Below, piece after piece: positions 1 through 5,160 of a stretch of DNA of 5,160 nt. Within the stretch, counting starts at the first letter, position 1. The number at the start of each line of letters is the position of its first letter. The notes under the pieces are model-generated. The model searched no databases. It worked only from the letters and a program-made list of their open reading frames with translations, and was not told the DNA's origin. The stretch comes from Oscillospiraceae bacterium. GTDB taxonomy: Bacteria > Bacillota > Clostridia > Saccharofermentanales > Saccharofermentanaceae. The position numbers and the translations under genes are program-made. Location of the stretch: NCBI GenBank assembly GCA_902782985.1, contig CACZPC010000008.1, forward strand, positions 1 to 5,160, given 5' to 3'.

Positions 1-501
1 ATCTGCTTCCCTATCATCGTAACTGTAGTATGCGTACTTATCCTTCCTACAGTCGCTCCTCTCCTCGGTTGCCTTATGCTCGGTAACCTCTTCAGAGAGT
101 GCGGTGTTACGGACAGACTTTCCGATACGGCACAGAATGCTATGTGTAATATCGTAACTATCTTCCTCGGAACATCCGTAGGAGCTACGGCTATCGGTAC
201 CACATTCCTCAGCATCAAGACATTGGGTATCATCGCTCTCGGTCTTGCGGCATTCACATTCGCTACGGTAGGCGGACTTCTTATCGGACTTATCATGTAT
301 AAGCTCTCAGGAGGTAAGATCAATCCCCTTATCGGTGCAGCAGGCGTATCCGCAGTTCCCATGGCTGCCCGTGTTGCCAATACTGAAGGACAGAAGGCTA
401 ATCCCAGCAACTACCTTCTCATGCACGCTATGGGCCCCAATGTCGCAGGCGTTATCGGTTCCGCAGTAGCAGCTGGCGTACTCCTTTCGATATTCGGATA
501 A
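1..501 (+). CDS. Sodium ion-translocating decarboxylase, beta subunit (3' part only)
   Basis: This is the C-terminal 166 residues of the integral-membrane beta subunit of a biotin-dependent Na+-pumping decarboxylase (OadB/GcdB/MmdB family). The family couples decarboxylation of carboxybiotin on the partner subunit to Na+ export across the cytoplasmic membrane. The frame is open from base 1 and ends at TAA 499-501. Full-length members are about 370-400 residues, so more than half lies upstream. Hydrophobic helices alternate with the family signature at visible residues 108-124 (N-P-L-I-G-A-A-G-V-S-A-V-P-M-A-A-R). N108, G112, S117 and R124 have the same spacing as N373, G377, S382 and R389 of the Klebsiella oxaloacetate decarboxylase beta subunit, residues implicated in Na+ transport. 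The ending N-Y-L-L-M-H-A-M-G-P-N-V-A-G-V is also typical. Internal ATG codons such as 76 are not credible starts, because conserved hydrophobic sequence continues before them. The beta subunit does not reveal the substrate, which could be oxaloacetate, methylmalonyl-CoA, glutaconyl-CoA or malonate. The following terminator makes it the last gene of its operon. Confidence 0.93.
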   Translation: MCFPIIVTVVCVLILPTVAPLLGCLMLGNLFRECGVTDRLSDTAQNAMCNIVTIFLGTSVGATAIGTTFLSIKTLGIIALGLAAFTFATVGGLLIGLIMYKLSGGKINPLIGAAGVSAVPMAARVANTEGQKANPSNYLLMHAMGPNVAGVIGSAVAAGVLLSIFG

Positions 502-528
502 GAATATTATTTATAATGCACAAACACG

Positions 529-558
529 AAAGGCTGATCTCATTCGAGGTCAGCCTTT
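529..558 (+). terminator. Rho-independent terminator of the decarboxylase gene
   Basis: A 12-bp stem (529-540 with 547-558, one G-U pair) closes a 6-base loop, CATTCG. The 3' arm ends in CCTTTTA, giving a short U-run. It begins 27 bases after the TAA of the beta-subunit gene and points the right way to end that transcript. The T-run is short (TTTT then ATC), so termination may be incomplete. The A-run at 527-530 could allow weak function on the other strand. Confidence 0.82.
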
Positions 559-674
559 TATCTGCGCTGTTAGTCACTGATCAGAAAGAAGCAAACTGTA
601 AATGTCACAGATCATATCCGCCGTCAGCCACGGACACCGCGGCGGGCTCCGGGCTCGATCTTAGCTGCACAACA
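559..674. other. Intergenic gap between two convergent terminators, with a GC-rich patch
   Basis: This short stretch lies between the two facing terminators. I see no open reading frame with a ribosome binding site, no tRNA-like fold and no promoter I would defend. Its one distinctive part is 621-660, where 31 of 40 bases are G or C, well above the flanking sequence. It contains small inverted repeats such as CCGT/ACGG at 621-633. It could be a degenerate remnant or simply unconstrained sequence. Confidence 0.5.
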
Positions 675-707
675 AAAAGCCCTCGCGCTTCACACGTGAG
701 GGCTTTT
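675..707 (-). terminator. Rho-independent terminator of the hemolysin III gene
   Basis: A 13-bp stem (675-687 with 695-707, one G-U type pair) closes a 7-base loop. Read on the minus strand it is AAAAGCCCTC, then the loop, then GAGGGCTTTTT, followed by GTTG, so the U-run lies on the minus-strand side. It starts 24 bases after the stop codon of the hemolysin III gene. The plus-strand reading also ends in TTTT, so it may act in both directions and back up the terminator at 529-558. Confidence 0.88.
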
Positions 708-731
708 GAGTACTTGGGATACTTACTGCTT

Positions 732-1535
732 TTATCTTAAGAAATATACGAATGCCAGCACATAGCATACGGTGGCAAATGCGACCAGTATATGCCATAC
801 CATATGGGAGAACTTGAACTTCTTGCCGGAGTAGAAGAATGTTCCTACAAGGTAGGTAGCAGCACCTGCGATGATAAGCCAGAAGGAAACCTTCGTGGCA
901 GAATGATATAAGGGCTTCAGGATAAAGAGTCCGAGGATCCCCATTATACCGTAGATCGAGATAGCTACCTTGCTCATTGTCTTCTTCTCGGGATAAGCAA
1001 AGATCATGAAGAACGTACCCGTGACCGCCAGACACAGTTCGGCTATCAGGATGCCGAGTCCGAGTCCCCCTCCGATAAGGGAGAGACAGATAGGAGCAAA
1101 CACGCCAAGGATCGCGTAGTAGACCATGATGTGGTCGAGCTTGCCGAAGATCCTCTTCTGAGGCGTTCCGTGCTTAGTACAGTGATATACGGTCGTAAAT
1201 AAGAGCGCCAGCAGCGACGTTACCATAAAGGCAGAGACGGAGAAGCTGTCGATATCGCCCATTCCTTCGGGCGCGCATTTATATGCATGAAGCGATGCAA
1301 AAGGCGTCATGAAGAGGATATACATCATGAGAACACCGGAAGTGATCGAATTACCTACTTCCTCGCCAAAGGTCTCGCGTGTCTTATTCCATCGATTCCT
1401 GACGATCCTCTTACTGTTCTCTATCCAGGTAAGTCCCTCAAGACCTTCCTCGAGAGGATCTCTTCCCTCCTTGGCGATCTTGCGGTCAGAAGGACTGGCC
1501 ATAAAATTCTTCCAGTGCTTATTGTTCTTTGCCAT
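732..1535 (-). CDS. Hemolysin III / PAQR family membrane protein
   Basis: This 267-residue protein has about seven hydrophobic segments and belongs to the hemolysin III (YqfA/TrhA, PAQR-like) family. Proteins of this superfamily are thought to hold a metal ion in the membrane, and their bacterial function is poorly defined; 'hemolysin' is a historical label. Family motifs appear in order: E-E-V-G-N-S-I-T-S-G at 58-67 (usual form E-E-x-x-N-S-x-T-H-G), T-T-V-Y-H at 114-118 (usual form S-T-x-Y-H), L-D-H at 133-135, and H-M-V-W-H at 244-248 (the H-x3-H of the last helix). The metal-ligand histidines H118, H244 and H248 and D134 are present. Two positions differ from the usual consensus, H to S at 66 and S to T at 114. 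The first 57 residues are a charged, soluble extension missing from typical members of about 210-220 residues. The ATG at 1535 is supported by GGAG 6 bases upstream, so the extension is probably translated. A promoter lies at 1572-1600 and a terminator at 675-707, so it can be transcribed alone. Confidence 0.9.
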   Translation of the reverse strand: MAKNNKHWKNFMASPSDRKIAKEGRDPLEEGLEGLTWIENSKRIVRNRWNKTRETFGEEVGNSITSGVLMMYILFMTPFASLHAYKCAPEGMGDIDSFSVSAFMVTSLLALLFTTVYHCTKHGTPQKRIFGKLDHIMVYYAILGVFAPICLSLIGGGLGLGILIAELCLAVTGTFFMIFAYPEKKTMSKVAISIYGIMGILGLFILKPLYHSATKVSFWLIIAGAATYLVGTFFYSGKKFKFSHMVWHILVAFATVCYVLAFVYFLR

Positions 1536-1541
1536 TATTTA

Positions 1542-1550
1542 CTCCACTCC
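1542..1550 (-). promoter_or_regulatory. Ribosome binding site of the hemolysin III gene
   Basis: On the minus strand the leader reads GGAGTGGAGTAAATA directly before ATG. The nearer GGAG (1545-1542) is 6 bases from the start codon, a normal spacing. The second GGAG (1550-1547) is a tandem copy 11 bases out. This fixes the start at 1535 and supports translation of the charged N-terminal extension. Confidence 0.8.
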
Positions 1551-1571
1551 GTGTTGTTTCTCCGACTAGGT

Positions 1572-1600
1572 ATTCTACAAGCAGTAAGACACATATGCAA
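1572..1600 (-). promoter_or_regulatory. Sigma-70-type promoter for the hemolysin III gene
   Basis: On the minus strand, TTGCAT (1600-1595) and TAGAAT (1577-1572) are separated by exactly 17 bases. They resemble the -35 TTGACA (four of six match) and -10 TATAAT (five of six match) consensus boxes. Transcription would start near 1565, giving a leader of about 30 bases that includes the ribosome binding site. It lies in the 89-base gap downstream of the preceding gene's stop, where no terminator is visible. Read-through from that gene is therefore also possible. Confidence 0.62.
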
Positions 1601-1624
1601 CCATTGCTTATATACAGTAAAGCA

Positions 1625-2518
1625 TCATGTCTTAGGCGGTCCGAGGCGGATAGGCTTCGTCGAGTCATCCACCTTAGATGCAGGGGCGCCCTTAGGGGGT
1701 CCGAGGCGGATCGCTTCCGTATTATCGCCTGTCTTATCATTTTTTCCGGATGCAGCTGAAGCCGCATGAGGTCCGAGATGAATAGCCTTGGTATTGCCGT
1801 CAACTTCAGGCATCGGCTCCCTGACGGGCATCCTTGCTACCCTTACTGTCTCGCTTGAAGGCTGAGGCTTTACGGGTTCCCTGACAGGTCTTGCTCCGGA
1901 TCCCGAAGGTGCGGATATGACCGTGCCGAGTACTTCGGGGATCCTTGCATCTCTTACCTTACGGCCTTCGGAAGGCTGAGCATTCTCCTTAGCCGTCATA
2001 TCGATAGCCGTAGCAGGGCTTAGCTGCTCCATTACATAGGCATTTCTGTAGAATCTGAAGAGCTGTACTCCGATATAAAGGATGAGCGCCACGGGAAGGA
2101 TCCTGAAAGGCAGCATCCTCGAGAACTTATCGCCGAAAGCACGAGAGATCGCACCGAAGGGAGCAGTCGCCATCCTGTATATGGCCTTGAGAAGATATCC
2201 TTCTATAACAGCCACGATACTTGCATCGTCTCCGCTGAGCTTGCTCATGAGCTTAGGAAGGAACCATAATGGAAGTGATGCGAAAGCACCGTATGCCATA
2301 AGTCCGGCAGTGATCCAGAATTTTTTCTTATAAGCTGCATATACGGGGAGTGCTACAAGGACCGTGAGAGCATAGATCCAGGCACAGATGGTCTCCAAAA
2401 TACCGAAGGGACGTGCCGTGACTCCGCCGTAGATAAAATAAGAAGGAGTAAAGTAAACAAAGAATAAAGCAGCGCATATGCATCCCAGGAAAACACATGT
2501 GAAATAATCTCTGCGCAC
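1625..2518 (-). CDS. Uncharacterised multi-pass membrane protein with repetitive Pro/Thr-rich C-terminal tail
   Basis: I do not recognise a family for this 297-residue protein. The first 160 residues hold clear hydrophobic segments at about 8-29, 39-62, 67-88 and 137-156. Between the last two lies an amphipathic, basic stretch (98-135). A positive N-terminus (M-R-R) and K64-K66 after the second segment fit an N-inside, four-helix topology with the tail in the cytoplasm; this is a prediction by eye. Residues 165-297 are low-complexity, rich in P, R, A and T. They carry A-R-P-V-R-E-P (209-215), A-R-M-P-V-R-E-P (228-235) and three copies of T-x-x-I-x-L-G-P at 243, 267 and 287. The start is GTG at 2518, chosen because GGAGGT lies 7 bases upstream and the first helix follows at once. 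Stop is TGA 1625-1627. It is separated from the upstream glycosidase gene by a hairpin, so shared function with that gene is not implied. The tail could be an interaction or phosphorylation platform, but that is inference. Confidence 0.8.
   Translation of the reverse strand: MRRDYFTCVFLGCICAALFFVYFTPSYFIYGGVTARPFGILETICAWIYALTVLVALPVYAAYKKKFWITAGLMAYGAFASLPLWFLPKLMSKLSGDDASIVAVIEGYLLKAIYRMATAPFGAISRAFGDKFSRMLPFRILPVALILYIGVQLFRFYRNAYVMEQLSPATAIDMTAKENAQPSEGRKVRDARIPEVLGTVISAPSGSGARPVREPVKPQPSSETVRVARMPVREPMPEVDGNTKAIHLGPHAASAASGKNDKTGDNTEAIRLGPPKGAPASKVDDSTKPIRLGPPKT
1631..1785 (-). repeat. Three in-frame coding repeats (T-x-x-I-x-L-G-P units)
   Basis: Three related blocks lie at about 1631-1651, 1691-1711 and 1763-1785. 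The first two differ at one of the 20 bases of 1631-1650 versus 1691-1710 and are exactly 60 bases apart. The third is more diverged, sharing GGTCCGAG, and is 72 bases further on. They encode protein residues near 287-294, 267-274 and 243-250. The spacing is a multiple of three throughout, so the repeats keep the frame and are part of the gene rather than a mobile or CRISPR repeat. Confidence 0.85.
1817..1893 (-). repeat. Second in-frame repeat pair (A-R-x-P-V-R-E-P units)
   Basis: TCCCTGACGGGCATCCTTGC at 1818-1837 resembles TCCCTGACAGGTCTTGC at 1878-1894. The shared TCCCTGAC starts exactly 60 bases apart. They encode P-V-R-E-P at residues 231-235 and 211-215. The same 20-residue period is seen in the T-x-x-I-x-L-G-P repeats nearer the C-terminus. 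Confidence 0.7.
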
Positions 2519-2525
2519 TGTACTG

Positions 2526-2531
2526 ACCTCC
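2526..2531 (-). promoter_or_regulatory. Ribosome binding site deciding a GTG start
   Basis: The minus strand reads GGAGGT, then 7 bases (CAGTACA), then GTG. This near-perfect Shine-Dalgarno sequence at normal spacing is the main reason for starting the membrane-protein gene at GTG 2518. The first ATG downstream in that frame would remove most of the first membrane segments. Confidence 0.85.
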
Positions 2532-2537
2532 GAAATT

Positions 2538-2571
2538 AATAAGGGGCCGCCATCAACGGCCGCCCCTTATT
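2538..2571 (-). terminator. Hairpin terminator after the GH3 gene, close to the next gene's start
   Basis: A 10-bp perfect stem, AATAAGGGGC (2538-2547) with GCCCCTTATT (2562-2571), continues after a single C-C mismatch into 3 more pairs around the loop ATCAAC. On the minus strand it begins 30 bases after the GH3 stop and is followed by AATTTCGG, a weak U-tract (TTATTAATTT counting the arm). It most likely ends the GH3 transcript. Its position 6 bases before the Shine-Dalgarno of the next gene also allows a role as a leader hairpin or attenuator. Confidence 0.68.
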
Positions 2572-2601
2572 GTAGCATATTTTAATAATATTGTACTTAA
2601 G

Positions 2602-5160
2602 TTAGGATCTGTAGTTGACTTCCTCAGTCACAAACTTAAGCTTCATCTTTCTGACGGATAAGCCTCTCTTGCCGAAGTGAAGCCTTACTACGGCGAATTT
2701 CGACAGGAAGCCGATATGAGTAGATCTTGTAACCACGGCGCCGTCCGTGCCGTTAAATGTCACGACATTAAACGGGATGCCCGTGATAAAGACGGTAACG
2801 GGAAGCTGTGCCAGCGGCTCAAGAGGTGAACTTCCCTCCAGGATAAGCTCATAGATACCGTTCTTGTTGCACTCGACACCGAATACGAAGTCTTCGCCCG
2901 AAGCCGTATCCACGTCTATCTCGATCTCGGGTTCTTCCTCGGCCTTATAGTAGACATCCGTCGACGCATCCGAGAAATCATCCTCGAAAGGACAGTCGAT
3001 GCTCTCTATGATCGGCAGCCTTCCTTCAAGCTTCTCCATCGCCGGTGTATTCATGGCAAATCTCAGTATATTGGCTGCATTTCGCTGAAGCTCGGCTCTC
3101 GTGATCAGATCTTCTCTGCCGCCGGTTATATTCTCATATGTGTCCGCCTCCGAAAGATTCCTGCGCTCCGTACCCGAGCAGACCATGAAGAGATCGCACT
3201 GGGCTCTCGCCATCAGGGAGTGCTCGGTAATACCGACTCCGAATTCCTCACCGGGAACATTATTGATGAATGACCACCAGTCTGTCATGACGATGCCGCC
3301 AAATCCCCACTGCTGTCTTAAGATGACGGTATGAAGATCGTAGAGTGAAGCGCCGTAAGATCCGTTGACCTTGTTATATACGGACATTATGCTTTTCGCT
3401 CCGCCCTCCTTGACGGCGATCTCGAATCCCTTAAGGTAGATCTCGCGGAGTGCTTTCTCGGACACTACGGAATCCATGAATCGTCTTCTTGTCTCTCTGT
3501 TATTGCAGCAGAAATGCTTGATCGTCGCCGTAACGCCGTATTTATGAAGTCCCCTGAGCTGAGCACATGCGATCCTGCCCGTAACAAGCGGATCCTCCGA
3601 GAAGTACTCGAAATTACGTCCGTTAAGGGGATGCCTGTGTATATTCATGCCGGGACCTAAGATATTATCTACTCCGTTGCTCCTCATCTCCAGTGCGAAA
3701 TACTCGAAAAGCTCGGTGTTGAGCTCCTCGTTAAACGATGAAGCAAGGCATGTACCGTTAGGCAGCGCGAAAGCCTTCTTACCGCTGTCGAGCCTCATGC
3801 CCGAAGGACCGTCATCACAGCATACGGCAGGTATACCATAGCCCATAAGTTCCTTGGAAACGCCTGCGAAAGCGGACGCCGTACCTGCAGTTACTCTGGG
3901 ACTGCTCATGCCTTCGCCTCTTATGATAAGGCTCAGGTCCTCATCTGTAAGCTGTGCGATAAACTCATCCATCGTATTCTTACCTGTCCTGACATCAGTA
4001 AGCTTGATGCCCTTATCTCCCGTCTGAGGGATATATTCGGGGACATGCTCCATCCTGGAGGCAACATGATCGATCTTACGGACGGGTACCTCTTCATATT
4101 CGCCCTTCCCGTTAAGTCTCATGAAGCTCTCGACGGGTGCCATGGCAGACTCAAGACTTTCCACTACCTGATCATCCTCGAGAGTAAGCGTACCAACGTT
4201 CTCCCTGTCTCTGATATTCGCACCTAAACTGAAAGTATATTCACCCTTCTCAAGGATCCAGCATGTGCCTCTGCCTGCTCTGCCGTCATCGTCAAAAGAT
4301 GCATAGCGGGTAGCATCCGCACTGAGCGAAAGGATCTGTGACTCACCGGGCTCGAGGAGCTTTGTCTTGGCAAAATCAACCAGCACGACCGCACTCTTTG
4401 ATACCGCACCTTCGGGAGCAGATGCGAAGAGCATCACCGTCTTCTTGCCCGCCCTGTCTCCGGTATTCGTGACCTCACACTTGACACTGACATTGGTCCC
4501 TTCGTGCTCAAACGAGACCGCCCTGATCCCGAATGTGGTATACGAAAGGCCGAAGCCGAAGGGATAGAGCACCTTCTCAGGCGCAAACGTCTGGAAATAC
4601 CTGTATCCCACATAGATATCTTCACAGTAAGTATCCTTGTTAATATCCTTATTACCGAAATTCTCATTCGAAAGGTGATCCACGAGGGCGCGGGCGACCG
4701 TATCGGTAAGAGATCCCGAGGGAGTTGCCTTACCCGTTACGAGATCTGCAGCCGCGGTTCCGCCGATCATGCCGGCCTGCCATACGTACATTACGGCTGA
4801 GGGGGAATACCTTTCGATAAAGCTCATATCGATGATGTTGCCCACATTAAGGAGCACGATCGATCTTTCGAATGCCGAACATACCTTGGCAAGCATCTCC
4901 TCCTCACCGTCAGTAAGGAAGAATGAACCTTTTTCCGGAGTATTATCTCTGTCTTCACCTGCCGTTCTGGCAATGATGATGACAGCTGCATCATTTCGGG
5001 AAGCGGCATCATTTACGATCGGATCTTCAAGCGGCATCTCCTCCTGGGACCACTTTTCCTGTCCCCAGCCCACACCGGGATCGACGGGATTTTCCTTTTC
5101 CCACTCGACATATGTCGCGCGCACCTTGTCATCGATCATCAGATCACCGTCGGAAGACAA
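2602..5160 (-). CDS. Glycoside hydrolase family 3 enzyme with permuted domain order, probable beta-glucosidase (N-terminus outside the window)
   Basis: The visible 852 or so residues hydrolyse beta-linked sugars from oligosaccharide or glycoside ends by the GH3 retaining mechanism; the exact sugar is not readable. Domains run in reversed order. A GH3 C-type alpha/beta domain (about 40-160) carries A-R-T-A-G-E-D-R-D, with E69 aligning to the family acid/base glutamate (the GEGYDR position). Next come Y-V-G-Y-R-Y-F (183-189) and L-Y-P-F-G-F-G-L-S-Y-T-T-F (198-210), then a fibronectin III-like domain (about 222-318). The GH3 N-type TIM-barrel domain (about 395-700) follows, with D-D-G-P-S-G-M-R (449-456), G-R-N-F-E-Y-F-S-E-D-P (514-524), K-H-F (548-550) and V-M-T-D-W-W, where D627 is the nucleophile. 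A beta-rich tail (about 745-848) may be a binding module. Both catalytic residues are intact. The same reversed order is known for Butyrivibrio and Ruminococcus beta-glucosidases. The TTG at 5158-5160 is not a believable start, because family sequence should continue upstream; a signal peptide cannot be assessed. Stop is TAA 2602-2604. Confidence 0.93.
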   Translation of the reverse strand: MSSDGDLMIDDKVRATYVEWEKENPVDPGVGWGQEKWSQEEMPLEDPIVNDAASRNDAAVIIIARTAGEDRDNTPEKGSFFLTDGEEEMLAKVCSAFERSIVLLNVGNIIDMSFIERYSPSAVMYVWQAGMIGGTAAADLVTGKATPSGSLTDTVARALVDHLSNENFGNKDINKDTYCEDIYVGYRYFQTFAPEKVLYPFGFGLSYTTFGIRAVSFEHEGTNVSVKCEVTNTGDRAGKKTVMLFASAPEGAVSKSAVVLVDFAKTKLLEPGESQILSLSADATRYASFDDDGRAGRGTCWILEKGEYTFSLGANIRDRENVGTLTLEDDQVVESLESAMAPVESFMRLNGKGEYEEVPVRKIDHVASRMEHVPEYIPQTGDKGIKLTDVRTGKNTMDEFIAQLTDEDLSLIIRGEGMSSPRVTAGTASAFAGVSKELMGYGIPAVCCDDGPSGMRLDSGKKAFALPNGTCLASSFNEELNTELFEYFALEMRSNGVDNILGPGMNIHRHPLNGRNFEYFSEDPLVTGRIACAQLRGLHKYGVTATIKHFCCNNRETRRRFMDSVVSEKALREIYLKGFEIAVKEGGAKSIMSVYNKVNGSYGASLYDLHTVILRQQWGFGGIVMTDWWSFINNVPGEEFGVGITEHSLMARAQCDLFMVCSGTERRNLSEADTYENITGGREDLITRAELQRNAANILRFAMNTPAMEKLEGRLPIIESIDCPFEDDFSDASTDVYYKAEEEPEIEIDVDTASGEDFVFGVECNKNGIYELILEGSSPLEPLAQLPVTVFITGIPFNVVTFNGTDGAVVTRSTHIGFLSKFAVVRLHFGKRGLSVRKMKLKFVTEEVNYRS

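Noticed and set aside
76..501. ATG at 76 as the start of a short membrane protein
   Set aside because: The frame is open to base 1 with conserved hydrophobic beta-subunit sequence, so 76 is an internal methionine of a longer gene.
516..740. Plus-strand open frame spanning the intergenic region between the convergent genes
   Set aside because: It runs through both terminator hairpins and the GC-rich patch, has no ribosome binding site and gives a composition-biased peptide with no recognisable motif.
1287..1769. Plus-strand open frame of 160 codons across the hemolysin III start and the membrane-protein tail
   Set aside because: It is antisense to two well-supported genes, covers their intergenic promoter and has an Arg/Leu-rich shadow composition. 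The apparent repeats in it are the antisense of the tail repeats.
1631..1785. Possible CRISPR array or mobile-element repeats (60-base spacing)
   Set aside because: There are only three units, the spacing is a multiple of three, the units are in frame and encode conserved residues, and there are no variable spacers between identical repeats.
2602..5160. GH3 gene as a rearranged or misassembled fusion of two genes
   Set aside because: The domain order matches known permuted GH3 enzymes, linkers are continuous, the frame is open throughout and both catalytic residues are present.
5158..5160. TTG at the window edge as the true start of the GH3 gene
   Set aside because: The first 40 or so residues read as the interior of the permuted GH3 family (the G-W-G and E-M-P-L-E-D region precedes the acid/base motif), and no upstream sequence is available to show a ribosome binding site.
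1..5160. A novel multi-gene defence, mobile or biosynthetic system
   Set aside because: The four genes are separated by terminators or a promoter and belong to unrelated functions. No integrase, transposase, nuclease, toxin-antitoxin pair or structured array is visible.

Overview
The window reads as ordinary chromosome from an anaerobic Clostridia-type Firmicute, probably a gut or rumen Lachnospiraceae or Oscillospirales relative. The pointers are a sodium-pumping decarboxylase beta subunit, strong GGAGG-type ribosome binding sites, and a GH3 glycosidase with the reversed domain order known from Butyrivibrio and Ruminococcus enzymes. The species cannot be named from the sequence alone.

Layout: 1-501 (+) is the 3' end of a decarboxylase beta-subunit gene, closed by a hairpin terminator at 529-558. 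Positions 559-674 hold no recognisable gene and include a short GC-rich patch. The other three genes are all on the minus strand. Read in their direction they are: a large GH3 glycosidase (5160 down to 2602, N-terminus outside the window), a terminator-like hairpin (2538-2571), a GTG-started membrane protein with a repetitive Pro/Thr-rich C-terminal tail (2518 to 1625), a good sigma-70-type promoter (1572-1600), and a hemolysin III/PAQR family membrane protein (1535 to 732), which ends in a terminator at 675-707. The decarboxylase and hemolysin III genes converge, so the two terminators face each other across a short gap.

The genes do not form an obvious pathway. The decarboxylase subunit belongs to energy metabolism (coupling decarboxylation to Na+ export). 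The GH3 enzyme belongs to oligosaccharide breakdown. The two small membrane proteins have no firmly assignable role. Hairpins and a promoter between the genes suggest mostly separate transcription units.

No new multi-gene system is visible. The points most worth a second look are the 20-residue periodic tail of the 297-residue membrane protein, with three T-x-x-I-x-L-G-P copies; the permuted GH3 architecture with an extra C-terminal beta-rich region; and the hairpin that sits 6 bases upstream of a Shine-Dalgarno sequence.
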